DNA of 64,000 bases from Saccharothrix longispora (lineage in GTDB: Bacteria; Actinomycetota; Actinomycetes; Mycobacteriales; Pseudonocardiaceae): contig NZ_NSDM01000003.1 in assembly GCF_030852425.1 (NCBI RefSeq), positions 434,001-498,000 of the forward strand, given 5' to 3'. Position 1 is the first letter of the stretch. Each line of letters starts with the position of its first letter. The notes beneath the pieces are model-generated. The model was not told the DNA's origin, searched no databases, and saw only the letters and a list, made by a program, of their open reading frames with translations. Positions 24,870-33,952 of this stretch are shown one piece after another. The position numbers were made by a program, and so were the translations under genes.

Positions 24870-26677
24870 GCGATGACCTCCACGGGGACGCCGTCCACGA
24901 CGAGCCGCCAGTCCACGCGGGCGAACTCCGCCGGGTCGATCTCGCCGCGCTCCCGCACCCACTCGATCAGCAGCTGCCGGATCTCCAGCTGCCGGTCGTG
25001 CAGCACGGGCGCGGTGGCGATGTGCGGGAAGTTGCCGCCGCCGGACCGCCGGTAGTCGCTCACCGCGACGGCGAACACCTGGTCGGCCGCCACGGGCGTG
25101 CCGTCGTGGGCGAGGCCGGTGACCCGCCGCCCGACCGGCCGCGCCAGGTCGACGTCGTAGGTCAGCGGCGCGTCGAGGCCGGCGGCCACGTCGTAGAGGT
25201 AGTCCGGCGTGCCGTCCGCGTTGGTCACCGCGTCGGGCGCGTGCGGGCCGGGGTCGGCCAGCGGCGTGAAGTAGCTCACCGAGCGCTCCAGGTAGTCCTT
25301 GAGCTGTGCACCCGTGAGCCTTACCCCGAACAGGGTGTTGTCGAACGCGTAGAGGCCGGCCACGTCGCGCACCGACACGTCGCCCGCCGGGATCGCCGCC
25401 GCCTCGTTGAACGGCGAGGCGAGCGACAGCACGGGCAGCGCCTCGGCGGGGGTCCCGGCCAGGGACGCCTTCAGCGCCTGGCCCTGCACGCGGTTGACGA
25501 AGCCCAGCGCGGCGGTGTCCTCGTAGCGCGCGGTGGCGGCGGACATGGCCGACTTCGACACGCCGATCCGGGAGTTCACGTACGCGACGACCGCGTCGTG
25601 GTCGTCGCGCAGCTTGCGGGTGATCACCGCGTCCTCGGGGACCGCGCCGGTGCGGAGCACCCGGGAGCGGGACGCCGTGTTCCGCCACCCGCCGCGCGGC
25701 GTCCACTCCAGGTCGAACTCCATCAGGCTCAGCCGCTTGCCCCAGAACAAGGGCTCGGTGAGCAGCACCCGGCGGCCGGTGGCCCTGTTGGTGACGAAGC
25801 GCTGGGCGATCTCGGTGTGCGCGTGGCCGACCAGGATCGCGTCGATGTCGGGCACCTCCTCGGCGACCAGGGCCGAGCAGTTCTCCGGGAACGGCAGCAG
25901 GTCGCCCAACGAGGACGACAGGTCGGCGCCCGAGTGGGCGGCGACCACGACCAGGTCCGCCCCGGCCCGCTTCAGCCTCGGCACCCACTCGCGGGCCTGC
26001 TCCAGCACGCCGGGGAAGGTCATCCTCCCCTCGACGTGCGCCTTGCCCCAGATGGCGATGCCCGGGTTGGTCAGGCCGAGGATGCCGACCCGCAGCGGGG
26101 CGGTGCCCGTGCGCCACACGGTCTTGACCACGTACGGGCGGAACGCGGGACGGCCGGTGGCGGCGTCCAGGGCGTTCGCGGCGAGCAGCGGGAAGTCGAG
26201 CTGCTTCTCGAAGGCCCGCAGCAGGGGGATGCCGTAGTCGAACTCGTGGTTGCCGAGCGCGGCGGCGTCGTAGCCCAGCTCGTTCATGGCCGCGGCCATC
26301 GGGTGGACCTTGCGGCGGCCGATCGTCTCGACCTTCGCGTAGTAGTAGGCCAGCGGCGTGCCCTGGATGGTGTCGCCGGCGTCGACGAGGAGGGTCCGGT
26401 GCGCGCCCCGTGCTTCGCGCACCGCCTTGACCAGCGTGGACAACTTCGCCAGGCCGATGTCGTCGTGGGTGCCGTCGTCGAACTCGCGGTCGGCGAAGTA
26501 GTCCCAGTTGAACACGTTGCCGTGCAGGTCGGTCGTGCCCAGGACGGTGAGCGTGAACCGCCGCCCGCCGGGCCGCTCCCCCGGGGTGGCGTGCGCCGCG
26601 CCGGGGCCGGCGGCGGCGAGGACGCCCCCCGCACCGCCGGTGAGCAGGGCGCGGCGGTGCAGGGGAGATCCGGTCAT
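24866..26677 (-). CDS. Secreted 5'-nucleotidase/2',3'-cyclic phosphodiesterase-like metallophosphatase
   Basis: The 603-residue protein starts HRRALLTGG, a twin-arginine-like signal with cleavage near residue 30. The metallophosphatase core shows TTDLHGNV (Asp50, His52), DAGDTIQGT, LGNHEFDYG, VVAAHSGAD and VGHAHTE, all metal ligands of the UshA/CpdB family. A C-terminal 5'-nucleotidase substrate domain follows (FNEAAAIPAGD, RSVSYF, VAVSDYRRSGGGNFP). It would dephosphorylate extracellular nucleotides for phosphate or nucleoside salvage. It is co-translated with mug. Confidence 0.9.
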   Translation of the reverse strand: MTGSPLHRRALLTGGAGGVLAAAGPGAAHATPGERPGGRRFTLTVLGTTDLHGNVFNWDYFADREFDDGTHDDIGLAKLSTLVKAVREARGAHRTLLVDAGDTIQGTPLAYYYAKVETIGRRKVHPMAAAMNELGYDAAALGNHEFDYGIPLLRAFEKQLDFPLLAANALDAATGRPAFRPYVVKTVWRTGTAPLRVGILGLTNPGIAIWGKAHVEGRMTFPGVLEQAREWVPRLKRAGADLVVVAAHSGADLSSSLGDLLPFPENCSALVAEEVPDIDAILVGHAHTEIAQRFVTNRATGRRVLLTEPLFWGKRLSLMEFDLEWTPRGGWRNTASRSRVLRTGAVPEDAVITRKLRDDHDAVVAYVNSRIGVSKSAMSAATARYEDTAALGFVNRVQGQALKASLAGTPAEALPVLSLASPFNEAAAIPAGDVSVRDVAGLYAFDNTLFGVRLTGAQLKDYLERSVSYFTPLADPGPHAPDAVTNADGTPDYLYDVAAGLDAPLTYDVDLARPVGRRVTGLAHDGTPVAADQVFAVAVSDYRRSGGGNFPHIATAPVLHDRQLEIRQLLIEWVRERGEIDPAEFARVDWRLVVDGVPVEVIA

Positions 26678-26741
26678 GGGCCGACCGTAGCCAGTGGCGG
26701 TGGGCGTGCGCGCCGCCGTTCGGCGGCACCACGCCCGGTGC

Positions 26742-27671
26742 TCACGGCTTGCCGGTCGCGTTGCCCGTCGGTCCGGGGCGGTCGTCGGGCGCCTCGCCCG
26801 TCAGCCGCTGGGTGGGTCGGTCCGGATTCTGGGCAGGATCGGGATTCTGGGCGGGATCGGGATTCTGGGCGGGCAACTGCTCGGTGGGCGCGGTCGGGTC
26901 CACGAGCTGCTCGGTGGGCGTCCCGGCGGCGGGGAGCACCTGCGTCGGGGCCGGCCCCGCGGCACCCGCACCCGCCGGACCGGCGGGCGGCGCGGGGTCC
27001 CCGGCGCCGCGAGCCCCCTCCCCGCCCTTCCGGCGGCCGGCGGCGATGGCGATGCCCAGGCCGACCAGGATCACGGCCAGCGCGATCCACACCCACACCG
27101 GGACGCCGCCGCCGTCACCGTCGTCCCCGGCCACCGGGACGGCCGACCGCGTCGCGCCGGTCGGCCCACCGGTCTCCCCGGCCGTGGTCGGCGTGACCTG
27201 GCCGGTGGTCGAGGCGGGCGGGGCGGTGGTGGTCTCCGCCGGGGCGGAGGGCGCGGTCGTGCCGGGCACCCCGCTCGCGGTGCTCGTGGCGGCCGGCGGC
27301 TGCGCCGGCGCCGGGAGGGTGAAGGCGAACGTGCCGTCCACGAAGTCGCCGTCCAGCGACTGCACCAGCCAGCTCACCGCGTACTGCCCGGCGGGCGAGC
27401 CGGAGTCCTTCAGCGGAACGGTCAGCGTCGAACCCTGGGCCGCCACCTCCCCCATCGGCCAGGCGCTGCCGTCCGGGCCGGTGATGGTGATGGTGGCGCT
27501 CTCGGCGGGCACCGGTTCGGTGAACGTCAGCGTGAGCTGCGTGGGCCGCTGAGCCGGTGCCGAGCCGTTCGCCGGGTCGCTGGACACCAGCTCGGTGTGC
27601 GCCCACGCCGGGGGCGCGACGCCGAACAGGGCCAGGGCCGCCAGCAACGCGGAGAGCGCCAATCGCGTCAT
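26742..27671 (-). CDS. CopC-domain membrane-anchored copper-binding-like protein
   Basis: The 309-residue protein has a signal peptide ending ...PAWA, leaving His25 at the mature N-terminus as in CopC. HTELVSSDPANG and QSLDGDFVDGTFAFTL match the CopC/YcnJ beta-sandwich. A Thr/Pro/Ala-rich linker, one helix (about 189-212) and a cytoplasmic tail follow. The tail has a triplicated QNPDPA unit and TEQL repeats. Periplasmic copper handling is the family role; no CopD-like partner is adjacent. Confidence 0.85.
   Translation of the reverse strand: MTRLALSALLAALALFGVAPPAWAHTELVSSDPANGSAPAQRPTQLTLTFTEPVPAESATITITGPDGSAWPMGEVAAQGSTLTVPLKDSGSPAGQYAVSWLVQSLDGDFVDGTFAFTLPAPAQPPAATSTASGVPGTTAPSAPAETTTAPPASTTGQVTPTTAGETGGPTGATRSAVPVAGDDGDGGGVPVWVWIALAVILVGLGIAIAAGRRKGGEGARGAGDPAPPAGPAGAGAAGPAPTQVLPAAGTPTEQLVDPTAPTEQLPAQNPDPAQNPDPAQNPDRPTQRLTGEAPDDRPGPTGNATGKP
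26824..26877. repeat. Three tandem 18-bp coding repeats in the CopC-like gene tail
   Basis: Units of GGATTCTGGGCRGGATCG at 26824, 26842 and 26860 encode the QNPDPA repeats on the reverse strand; the last unit diverges at its end. Confidence 0.85.
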
Positions 27672-27682
27672 ACCCGTAGTTT

Positions 27683-28264
27683 CTACCGGGTCGGCGGGGT
27701 GTCCCGCCCGTCGGCCGGCGGCCGATCCTGTTCCGGCCTGTCCTGGCCCGACCGGTCCTGCCCTGATCGGCCCTGCCGACCGTCGCCACCGCGCACCACG
27801 TCGCCCTCGATGATCGTGTCGACCGTCGAGTCCGCGGCCACCAGGGTGACCTCGTCGCCGGCCGCGATGTCGGCCAGGTCGCCCTGGCCGCCGTTGACCC
27901 GGGTGTCGTCGTCGACCCGGTAGGTCCTGGTGAACCCGTCGGCGCTCGTGACCGTGACGGACGAGGCGGAGACCCCGGTGACCTCGCCGGTCTGGAACTC
28001 GCCGTGCTGGGCGTCCCCGAACGGGCCGCCCGCGGTCGTGAAGCCGGGACCGCCGCGCATCCCGTACGCGCCGCGCGGGCCACCCATCCCCTGCTGGGCG
28101 GCCTCCGAGTTGCCCGCCGCGTAGATGACCCCGCCGCCCGCGGCGGCGATGCCCACGGCGACGGCGACCGCGACGAGCGTCTTGCGGCCGTTCCGGCTCG
28201 CTCCGGGAGCGGCGGCCCGCGGCGGCTCGTCACCCCAGGTCGTGTTCTCGGTTTCGGTAGTCAT
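27683..28264 (-). CDS. Membrane-anchored DUF5666-like protein, divergent from two-component system
   Basis: The 193-residue protein from ATG 28264 has one helix (about 25-48) and an outer Gly/Met-rich stretch. A small barrel-like domain follows, FQTGEVTGVSASSVTVTSADGF, with YRVDDDTRVNGG and AGDEVTLVA, resembling DUF5666. The hydrophilic C-terminus repeats SGQDR and PEQDRP. It is transcribed divergently from a response-regulator/kinase pair, so it may be a target or accessory of that system; that is inference. The upstream frame extension to 28411 runs through tandem repeats and is not used. Confidence 0.7.
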   Translation of the reverse strand: MTTETENTTWGDEPPRAAAPGASRNGRKTLVAVAVAVGIAAAGGGVIYAAGNSEAAQQGMGGPRGAYGMRGGPGFTTAGGPFGDAQHGEFQTGEVTGVSASSVTVTSADGFTRTYRVDDDTRVNGGQGDLADIAAGDEVTLVAADSTVDTIIEGDVVRGGDGRQGRSGQDRSGQDRPEQDRPPADGRDTPPTR

Positions 28265-28314
28265 GGGGCCACGGTGCCGGTCGAGCCTGTGCGCGGGCTG
28301 TGCGGCCGTTGGGC

Positions 28315-28359
28315 GGTGCCTGTGGGTGCGGTGCCCGTGGGTGCGGTGCCCGTGGGTGC
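28315..28359. repeat. Three tandem 15-bp repeats in divergent promoter region
   Basis: Units GGTGCCYGTGGGTGC start at 28315, 28330 and 28345 between the DUF5666-like gene and the response regulator gene. The spacing and place suggest regulator binding sites, possibly for the response regulator itself, but slippage expansion is equally possible. Confidence 0.6.
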
Positions 28360-28446
28360 GACACCGGCGGGCGGGCCGGGGGCGTTCACAGCTGGTACAC
28401 AGGATCGGCACAGCGAGGGCTCAAGGGCCTGACCGACGATCGGAGC

Positions 28447-29175
28447 ATGCGTGCGGTGACCTCCCCCGAACTCCGCCGCCCGGACGGGAGTCCGGTGCGG
28501 GTCCTGGTGGTGGACGACGAGTCCACCCTGGCCGAACTCATGTCCATGGCCCTGCGGATGGAGAGGTGGGAGGTGCGCACCGCGCTGGACGGCACGTCCG
28601 CCGTGCGCGTCGCGCGCGAGTTCCGACCGGACGCGGTCGTGCTGGACGTGATGCTGCCCGACTTCGACGGCCTGGAGGTGCTGCGCAGGCTGCGCGCGGA
28701 CCTCCCGGCCCTGCCGGTGCTGTTCCTCACCGCGAAGGACGCGGTGGAGGACCGCATCGCCGGGCTCACGGCGGGCGGCGACGACTACGTCACCAAGCCG
28801 TTCAGCCTGGAGGAGGTCGTGCTGCGGCTGCGCGGCCTGCTGCGCCGCACCGGCGTCACCGGGGCGACCGCGGGCAGCGAACTGGTCGTCGGCGACCTGG
28901 TGCTGGACGAGGACACCCGCGAGGTGCGCCGCGACGGCACGTCGATCGAGCTGACCGCCACCGAGTTCGAGCTGCTGCGGTTCCTGATGCGCAACCCCAG
29001 GCGGGTGCTGTCCAAGGCGCAGATCCTGGACCGGGTGTGGAACTACGACTTCGGCGGCCAGGCGAACATCGTCGAGCTCTACATCTCCTACCTGCGCAAG
29101 AAGATCGACGTCGGCAGGGCGCCGATGATCCACACCATGCGGGGCGCCGGGTATGTCCTCAAACCTGCGCCCTAG
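28447..29175 (+). CDS. OmpR-family response regulator (TcrX/MprA-like)
   Basis: The 242-residue protein has VLVVDDE (19-25), the phospho-acceptor VLDVMLPDFDG (Asp67), Lys117 in YVTKPFS, and a C-terminal winged helix with ELTATEFELLRFLMRNP and YLRKKID. It should bind direct repeats when phosphorylated by the overlapping sensor kinase. The chosen ATG removes a repeat-derived N-terminal extension present in the longer frame. The gene overlaps the kinase gene by 23 bases. Confidence 0.93.
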   Translation: MRAVTSPELRRPDGSPVRVLVVDDESTLAELMSMALRMERWEVRTALDGTSAVRVAREFRPDAVVLDVMLPDFDGLEVLRRLRADLPALPVLFLTAKDAVEDRIAGLTAGGDDYVTKPFSLEEVVLRLRGLLRRTGVTGATAGSELVVGDLVLDEDTREVRRDGTSIELTATEFELLRFLMRNPRRVLSKAQILDRVWNYDFGGQANIVELYISYLRKKIDVGRAPMIHTMRGAGYVLKPAP

Positions 29176-30589
29176 GACGTGGTCGCTGCGCACGCGGCTC
29201 GTGGCGGGACAGCTGGTCCTGCTGACCTGCGTGTGCGCGGTGATCGGCGTGGTCAGCGGGTTCGCGTTGCGCGACTTCCAGCTCGACAAGCTCGACGAGC
29301 AGCTGTACGGCACCGCCGACCGCGTGGTCCGGACGCTGGGGCCGCCGGGGCCGGGTCGCCACCCCGACGGCCCGCTGGAGGGCCCGGGCTTCGGCGTCGG
29401 GACCATCGTGATCATCAAGGGCACGGGCGACGTCCTCCAGGGCACGCTGGTCGACCCGTCCGGCCAACCCGTGGCGCTGACGGGCGACCGGGCCACGCCC
29501 GTCGAGTCGGTGGCCGCGGGCGAGTCGCCGCGGACCGTGTCGCTGGAGGACGGCGACTTCCGGGTGGTCGCGGTCGCCCTGCCCGGTGGGCAGACCGTCT
29601 ACACCGGACTGCCGACGGACGCCGTGGACAGCACCGTGCTGCGGCTGGGGATCATCCTCGGCGGGGTGTCGCTGGCCGGGTTGCTGGCGGCGAGCCTGGC
29701 CGGGACGTTCGTGGTGCGGCGGGCGTTGCGGCCGCTGGACCGGGTCGCCGACACGGCCACGCGCGTCGCCGGGCTGCCGCTGCACCAGGGCGAGGTGGCG
29801 CTGGCCGAACGCGTGCCCGAGGAGGACACGAACCCGGACACCGAGGTCGGCAAGGTCGGCCTGGCGCTGAACAGGCTGCTCGGGCACGTCGGCAGCGCGC
29901 TGGAGTCGCGGCACGCCAGCGAGACGCGCGTGCGGCAGTTCGTCGCGGACGCGAGCCACGAGCTGCGCACGCCGCTGGCGGCGATCCGGGGGTACGCGGA
30001 GCTGACCCGCCGCACGAAGGACGCCGTGCCGCCGGAGATCGGGCACGCCATGCGCCGCGTGGAGTCCGAGGCGGTGCGGATGACGTCGCTGGTGGAGGAC
30101 CTGCTGCTGCTGGCCCGGCTGGACGCGGGCCGGCCGCTCGGGCACGACCCGGTGGACCTGTCGCGGATCGTCGTGGACTCGGTGAGCGACGCCCGGATCG
30201 CCGGGCCGGAGCACGAGTGGAGGTTGCAGGTGCCGTCCGAGGCGTTGACGGTGACCGGAGACGAGCACAAGCTGCGCCAAGTGCTGGCGAACCTGCTGTC
30301 CAACGCCCGCACGCACACCCCGCCGGGCACGACCGTCGTGACGCGGCTGTCCGCGGTGGGCGAGCACGTCGAGGTGGCGGTGACCGACGACGGCCCCGGC
30401 ATCCCGTACGACCTCCAACCCGAGATCTTCGAGCGCTTCACCCGCGGTGACACCTCGCGCTCCCGTGCGGCGGGCAGCACCGGCCTGGGCCTGTCCATCG
30501 TGGCCGCCGTGGTGGCCGCCCACGGCGGCGCCGTCCGCGTGGACAGCCGCCCCGGCCGCACCACCTTCACGGCCCGCCTCCCCCGCTGA
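29153..30589 (+). CDS. Sensor histidine kinase (TcrY-like)
   Basis: The 478-residue kinase has helix 1 (15-38), an external sensor of about 120 residues, helix 2 (163-187), a HAMP linker, the HisKA motif DASHELRTPLAAIRG (His269) and HATPase_c boxes (LSNARTHT, DDGPGIP, GSTGLGLSIV). The membrane topology implies sensing of an envelope signal. Its ATG lies inside the regulator gene. Membrane glycosyltransferases encoded downstream may be its targets, with a repeat-rich gap between them. Confidence 0.93.
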   Translation: MSSNLRPRTWSLRTRLVAGQLVLLTCVCAVIGVVSGFALRDFQLDKLDEQLYGTADRVVRTLGPPGPGRHPDGPLEGPGFGVGTIVIIKGTGDVLQGTLVDPSGQPVALTGDRATPVESVAAGESPRTVSLEDGDFRVVAVALPGGQTVYTGLPTDAVDSTVLRLGIILGGVSLAGLLAASLAGTFVVRRALRPLDRVADTATRVAGLPLHQGEVALAERVPEEDTNPDTEVGKVGLALNRLLGHVGSALESRHASETRVRQFVADASHELRTPLAAIRGYAELTRRTKDAVPPEIGHAMRRVESEAVRMTSLVEDLLLLARLDAGRPLGHDPVDLSRIVVDSVSDARIAGPEHEWRLQVPSEALTVTGDEHKLRQVLANLLSNARTHTPPGTTVVTRLSAVGEHVEVAVTDDGPGIPYDLQPEIFERFTRGDTSRSRAAGSTGLGLSIVAAVVAAHGGAVRVDSRPGRTTFTARLPR

Positions 30590-30591
30590 CC

Positions 30592-30777
30592 CGCGAGTCG
30601 TAAACCCAGCCCGCGCGAGTCGTGCGCTCACCCCGCGCGAGTCGTAAGTTCGGCCCCGGCGAGTCGTAGATTCAGGTCCGGGGCGTTCTCCGTTCGAGTC
30701 GACCCGTTGGTATGCCCGAATGTGGAACTCGAGGGTCCCGAACGTACGACTCGCGCGGGGTGAACGCACGACTCGCG
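30592..30777. repeat. Inverted intergenic element of 22-nt units (4 forward, 3 reverse)
   Basis: Four units with the core CGCGAGTCGT start at 30592, 30614, 30636 and 30658, exactly 22 bases apart. On the other strand three units start at 30777, 30755 and 30733, again 22 bases apart, the last degenerate. Forward unit 2 and reverse unit 1 differ at one of 22 positions, so the arms can form a long hairpin around a centre near 30680-30711. The first unit begins two bases after the kinase stop codon. No spacers, transposase or tRNA are present. Confidence 0.9.
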
Positions 30778-30839
30778 GGCACAGGGGGTTCACAGGGTGG
30801 GTACAGGGGCGGCCCAGGGTTCGGGGTCAGGGTCGGGGC

Positions 30840-32642
30840 ATGCGTGCGCGACTACCCCTGTTGCTGTTGCTGGCCGGGACCGCGGTGCTGTACCTGTGGC
30901 GCCTGGGCGACTCCGGTTGGGCCAACGCCTACTACTCGGCCGCCGCCCAGGCCGGGGCGGCGAGCTGGAAGGCCTGGTTCTTCGGGGCCACCGACCCGAG
31001 CGGGTCCGTCACCGTCGACAAGGCGCCCGCCGCCACCTGGGTGATGGGGTTGTCCGCGCGGCTGTTCGGCGTGAACGCGTGGAGCATCCTCGTGCCGCAG
31101 GCCCTCATGGGCGTGGCGAGCGTCGGGCTCCTGCACGCCGCGGTGAAACGCACGGCGGGTGAGGCTGCCGGGCTGGTCGCGGGCGCGGTGCTGGCGCTGA
31201 CACCGGTCGCGGTGCTGATGTTCCGCTTCAACAACCCGGACGCCCTGCTGGTGCTGCTGCTCGTGGCCGGGGCCTACTGCGCGGTGCGCGCCACCGAGGG
31301 GGCGCGGCCGGGGTGGCCGGCGCTCGCGGGGGCGGCGGTCGGGTTCGCGTTCCTGGCCAAGATGCTCCAGGCGTTCCTGGTGCTGCCCGCGTTCGGCCTG
31401 GTGTACCTGGCGTTCGCACCGACGTCGCTGCCGCGCAGGGCGTGGCACCTGGTCGTCGCGCTCGGGGCGGTGGTCGCGGCGGGCGGCTGGTGGGTGCTCG
31501 TGGTGGAGCTGGTGCCCGCGTCGGCACGGCCCTACGTCGGCGGTTCGCAGCGGAACAGCGTGCTGGAGCTGGCGCTCGGCTACAACGGCCTGGGCCGGCT
31601 CACCGGTGACGAGGTGGGCAGCGTCGGCGGCGGTGGCGGCTGGGGCTCGACCGGGTGGAGCAGGTTGCTGGGCGCGGAGATGGGCGGTCAGATCGCGTGG
31701 CTGCTGCCGACCGCGGTGGTGCTGCTGATCGCCGGGTGGTGGGCCGGGCGGAGGGCCGAACGCGTCGGGCTCGTCCTGTGGGGCGGGTGGCTGGTGGTCA
31801 CCGCCGTCGTGTTCAGCTTCATGAACGGCATCATCCACTCCTACTACACGGTGGCGCTGGCGCCGGCGATCGGCGCGGTCACCGGCATCGGCGCGGTGGC
31901 GCTGTGGCGCCGGCGGCGGGACCCGGTGGCCGCGGCGGCGCTGTCCGGCGCGCTCGCGGTGGCGGCGCTCCAGGGCCACCTGCTGCTGCTCGACTGGTCG
32001 GCGGCGTTCGCCGCGGTGGTCCTGGTGCTGGGCCTGCTGGGAGCCGTCGGCCTGTTCCTGGCGGCGGTCGTGCCCGCCGCCGTGGTGGTGCCGGTCGCGC
32101 TGGTCGCCGCGCTGCTCGGACCCGGCGCCTACTCCGCGGCCACGGCGGCCACGCCGCACTCCGGGGCGATCCCGAGCGCGGGTCCGGCGCGGGCCGGTCC
32201 CGGTGGCGGCGGCCAGGTCCTGTTCAGCGGCGGGCGCGGCACGTCGGCGGGCCGCGCGGGCGGCCTGCTGAACGCATCCGAGCCCGGCGAGGAGCTGGTG
32301 GCGCTGCTGCGCGACGGCGGCGAGGGCTTCACGTGGGCCGCCGCGGCCGTCGGGTCGAACAGCGCGGCCGGGTACCAGCTGGGCAGCGGCATGCCGGTGA
32401 TGGCGGTCGGCGGGTTCAACGGCACCGACCCCTCCCCCACGCCGGAGCGGTTCCGGCAGCTCGTCGCGGAGGGGCGGGTGCGCTACTTCCTCGGCGGCGC
32501 GGGCATGCCCGCGCAGAGCGGCAGCGACGCGTCCCGGCGGATCGCCGAGTGGGTCGAGGAGACCTTCGAGGCGACCGAGGTGGACGGCGTGACCGTCTAC
32601 GACCTCACCGGTCCGGCGCTCACAGGCGGGGCACAGGGATGA
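30840..32642 (+). CDS. GT39/ArnT-like membrane glycosyltransferase
   Basis: The 600-residue polytopic protein resembles YkcB/ArnT-type GT-C enzymes: YYSAAAQAG and TVDKAPAATWVMGLSARLFG early, then helices with MFRFNNPDALLVLLL and FLAKMLQAFLVLPAF. The first outer loop carries the acidic sugar-transfer site of PMT-like enzymes. An exported C-terminal domain follows (GGFNGTDPSPTPERFRQLV). It uses polyprenyl-phosphate sugars to glycosylate an outer acceptor. The ATG start overlaps no gene; its stop overlaps the GT2-GtrA gene. A paralogue lies at 33949. Confidence 0.88.
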   Translation: MRARLPLLLLLAGTAVLYLWRLGDSGWANAYYSAAAQAGAASWKAWFFGATDPSGSVTVDKAPAATWVMGLSARLFGVNAWSILVPQALMGVASVGLLHAAVKRTAGEAAGLVAGAVLALTPVAVLMFRFNNPDALLVLLLVAGAYCAVRATEGARPGWPALAGAAVGFAFLAKMLQAFLVLPAFGLVYLAFAPTSLPRRAWHLVVALGAVVAAGGWWVLVVELVPASARPYVGGSQRNSVLELALGYNGLGRLTGDEVGSVGGGGGWGSTGWSRLLGAEMGGQIAWLLPTAVVLLIAGWWAGRRAERVGLVLWGGWLVVTAVVFSFMNGIIHSYYTVALAPAIGAVTGIGAVALWRRRRDPVAAAALSGALAVAALQGHLLLLDWSAAFAAVVLVLGLLGAVGLFLAAVVPAAVVVPVALVAALLGPGAYSAATAATPHSGAIPSAGPARAGPGGGGQVLFSGGRGTSAGRAGGLLNASEPGEELVALLRDGGEGFTWAAAAVGSNSAAGYQLGSGMPVMAVGGFNGTDPSPTPERFRQLVAEGRVRYFLGGAGMPAQSGSDASRRIAEWVEETFEATEVDGVTVYDLTGPALTGGAQG

Positions 32643-33952
32643 CACACGGAGCGCCCAGCCAGGCGCACGACGGTGACGCCATGACCTTCGCGACGCTCAC
32701 GACCACCACGGTGCTCGACGTGGTCGTCCCCGTCCACAACGAGGAACGCGACCTCGCGCCGTGCGTGCGCGAGCTGCACGCCGACCTCGTCCGGACCTTC
32801 CCCTACTCCTTCCGGATCACGATCGCCGACAACGCGAGCACGGACGGCACCGCGGACGTCGCCGACGGGCTGGCCCGCGAACTGCCCGGGGTCACCGCCG
32901 TGCACCTGGCCGAGAAGGGCCGCGGTCGGGCGCTCAAGGCGGTGTGGTCGGCGTCGGACGCCGCCGTGCTGGCCTACATGGACGTGGACCTGTCCACGGA
33001 CCTGGCCGCGCTGGCGCCGCTCACGGCGTCGCTGATCTCCGGCCACTCCGACCTCGCCATCGGCAGCCGCCTGGCGCGCGGCGCGCGGGTCGTGCGCGGC
33101 CCGAAGCGCGAGTTCGTCTCCCGCTGCTACAACCTGATCCTGCGCGGCGCGCTCGCCACCCGGTTCACCGACGCGCAGTGCGGGTTCAAGGCGATCCGCG
33201 CCGACGTGGCCCGGCGGCTCCTGCCGCACGTGGAGGACACCGGCTGGTTCTTCGACACCGAACTGCTGGTGCTCGCCGAACAGGCGGGCGCCCGCATCCA
33301 CGAGGTGCCGGTCGACTGGGTGGACGACCCCGACAGCCGGGTCGACATCGTCTCGACGGCGATCGCCGACCTCCGGGGCGTGGCCCGCGTCGGCCGGGGC
33401 CTGGTCACCGGCCGCATCCCGATCGGCGAGCTGAGCGCGCAGCTGGGGAGGCGACCGCTGGAGCCGCACGCGCCGGGCGTGCCCGCCGGGCTGGTGAGGC
33501 AGCTCGTGCGGTTCGCCGCCGTCGGCGTGGTCAGCACGCTCGCCTACCTGCTGCTGTTCGTGCTGCTGCGCGGCGGGTTGGGCGCGCAGGGCGCGAACCT
33601 GGTGGCACTGCTGGTCACCGCCGTCGCCAACACCGCCGCCAACCGCCGGTTCACGTTCGGCGTGCGCGGCGGCCGCGGCGCGGGCAGGCACCAGTTCGAG
33701 GGGCTGGTCGTCTTCGGCCTGGGCCTCGTGCCGACCAGCGGCGCGCTCGCCGTGCTGCACCGGTTCACGCCGCCCGGCGGGGCGGCCGACCTGGCCGCCG
33801 TCGTCGGGGCGAACCTGCTCGCCACCGTGCTGCGGTTCCTGCTGCTGCGCAACTGGGTGTTCCGCGCCCACCGCGGCAGCGACACCCCGGCAGGCACCAC
33901 GGCCGCCGACCGGCCGACCACCGCCGCCCCGACCCTGGAGAGCACCCGATGA
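32639..33952 (+). CDS. GT2-GtrA fusion, polyprenyl-phosphate sugar synthase
   Basis: The 437-residue protein joins a GT2 domain (VVVPVHNEERDL, ADNASTDGT, MDVDLSTDL) to a C-terminal GtrA domain of four helices beginning VRQLVRFAAVGVVSTLAYL. GT2 members of this type (DPM1/YkcC-like) make polyprenyl-phosphate-hexose; GtrA assists its movement across the membrane. It is coupled by ATGA overlaps to GT39-like genes on both sides, so it probably makes their lipid-linked donor. A second in-frame ATG lies at residue 15. Confidence 0.9.
   Translation: MTHGAPSQAHDGDAMTFATLTTTTVLDVVVPVHNEERDLAPCVRELHADLVRTFPYSFRITIADNASTDGTADVADGLARELPGVTAVHLAEKGRGRALKAVWSASDAAVLAYMDVDLSTDLAALAPLTASLISGHSDLAIGSRLARGARVVRGPKREFVSRCYNLILRGALATRFTDAQCGFKAIRADVARRLLPHVEDTGWFFDTELLVLAEQAGARIHEVPVDWVDDPDSRVDIVSTAIADLRGVARVGRGLVTGRIPIGELSAQLGRRPLEPHAPGVPAGLVRQLVRFAAVGVVSTLAYLLLFVLLRGGLGAQGANLVALLVTAVANTAANRRFTFGVRGGRGAGRHQFEGLVVFGLGLVPTSGALAVLHRFTPPGGAADLAAVVGANLLATVLRFLLLRNWVFRAHRGSDTPAGTTAADRPTTAAPTLESTR

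Noticed and set aside
30690-30711. tRNA-like T-loop GTTCGAGTC
   Set aside because: No acceptor stem, anticodon arm or CCA-adjacent stem can be formed around it.
30592-30777. CRISPR array
   Set aside because: Units abut with no spacers, occur in both orientations and no cas genes are nearby.
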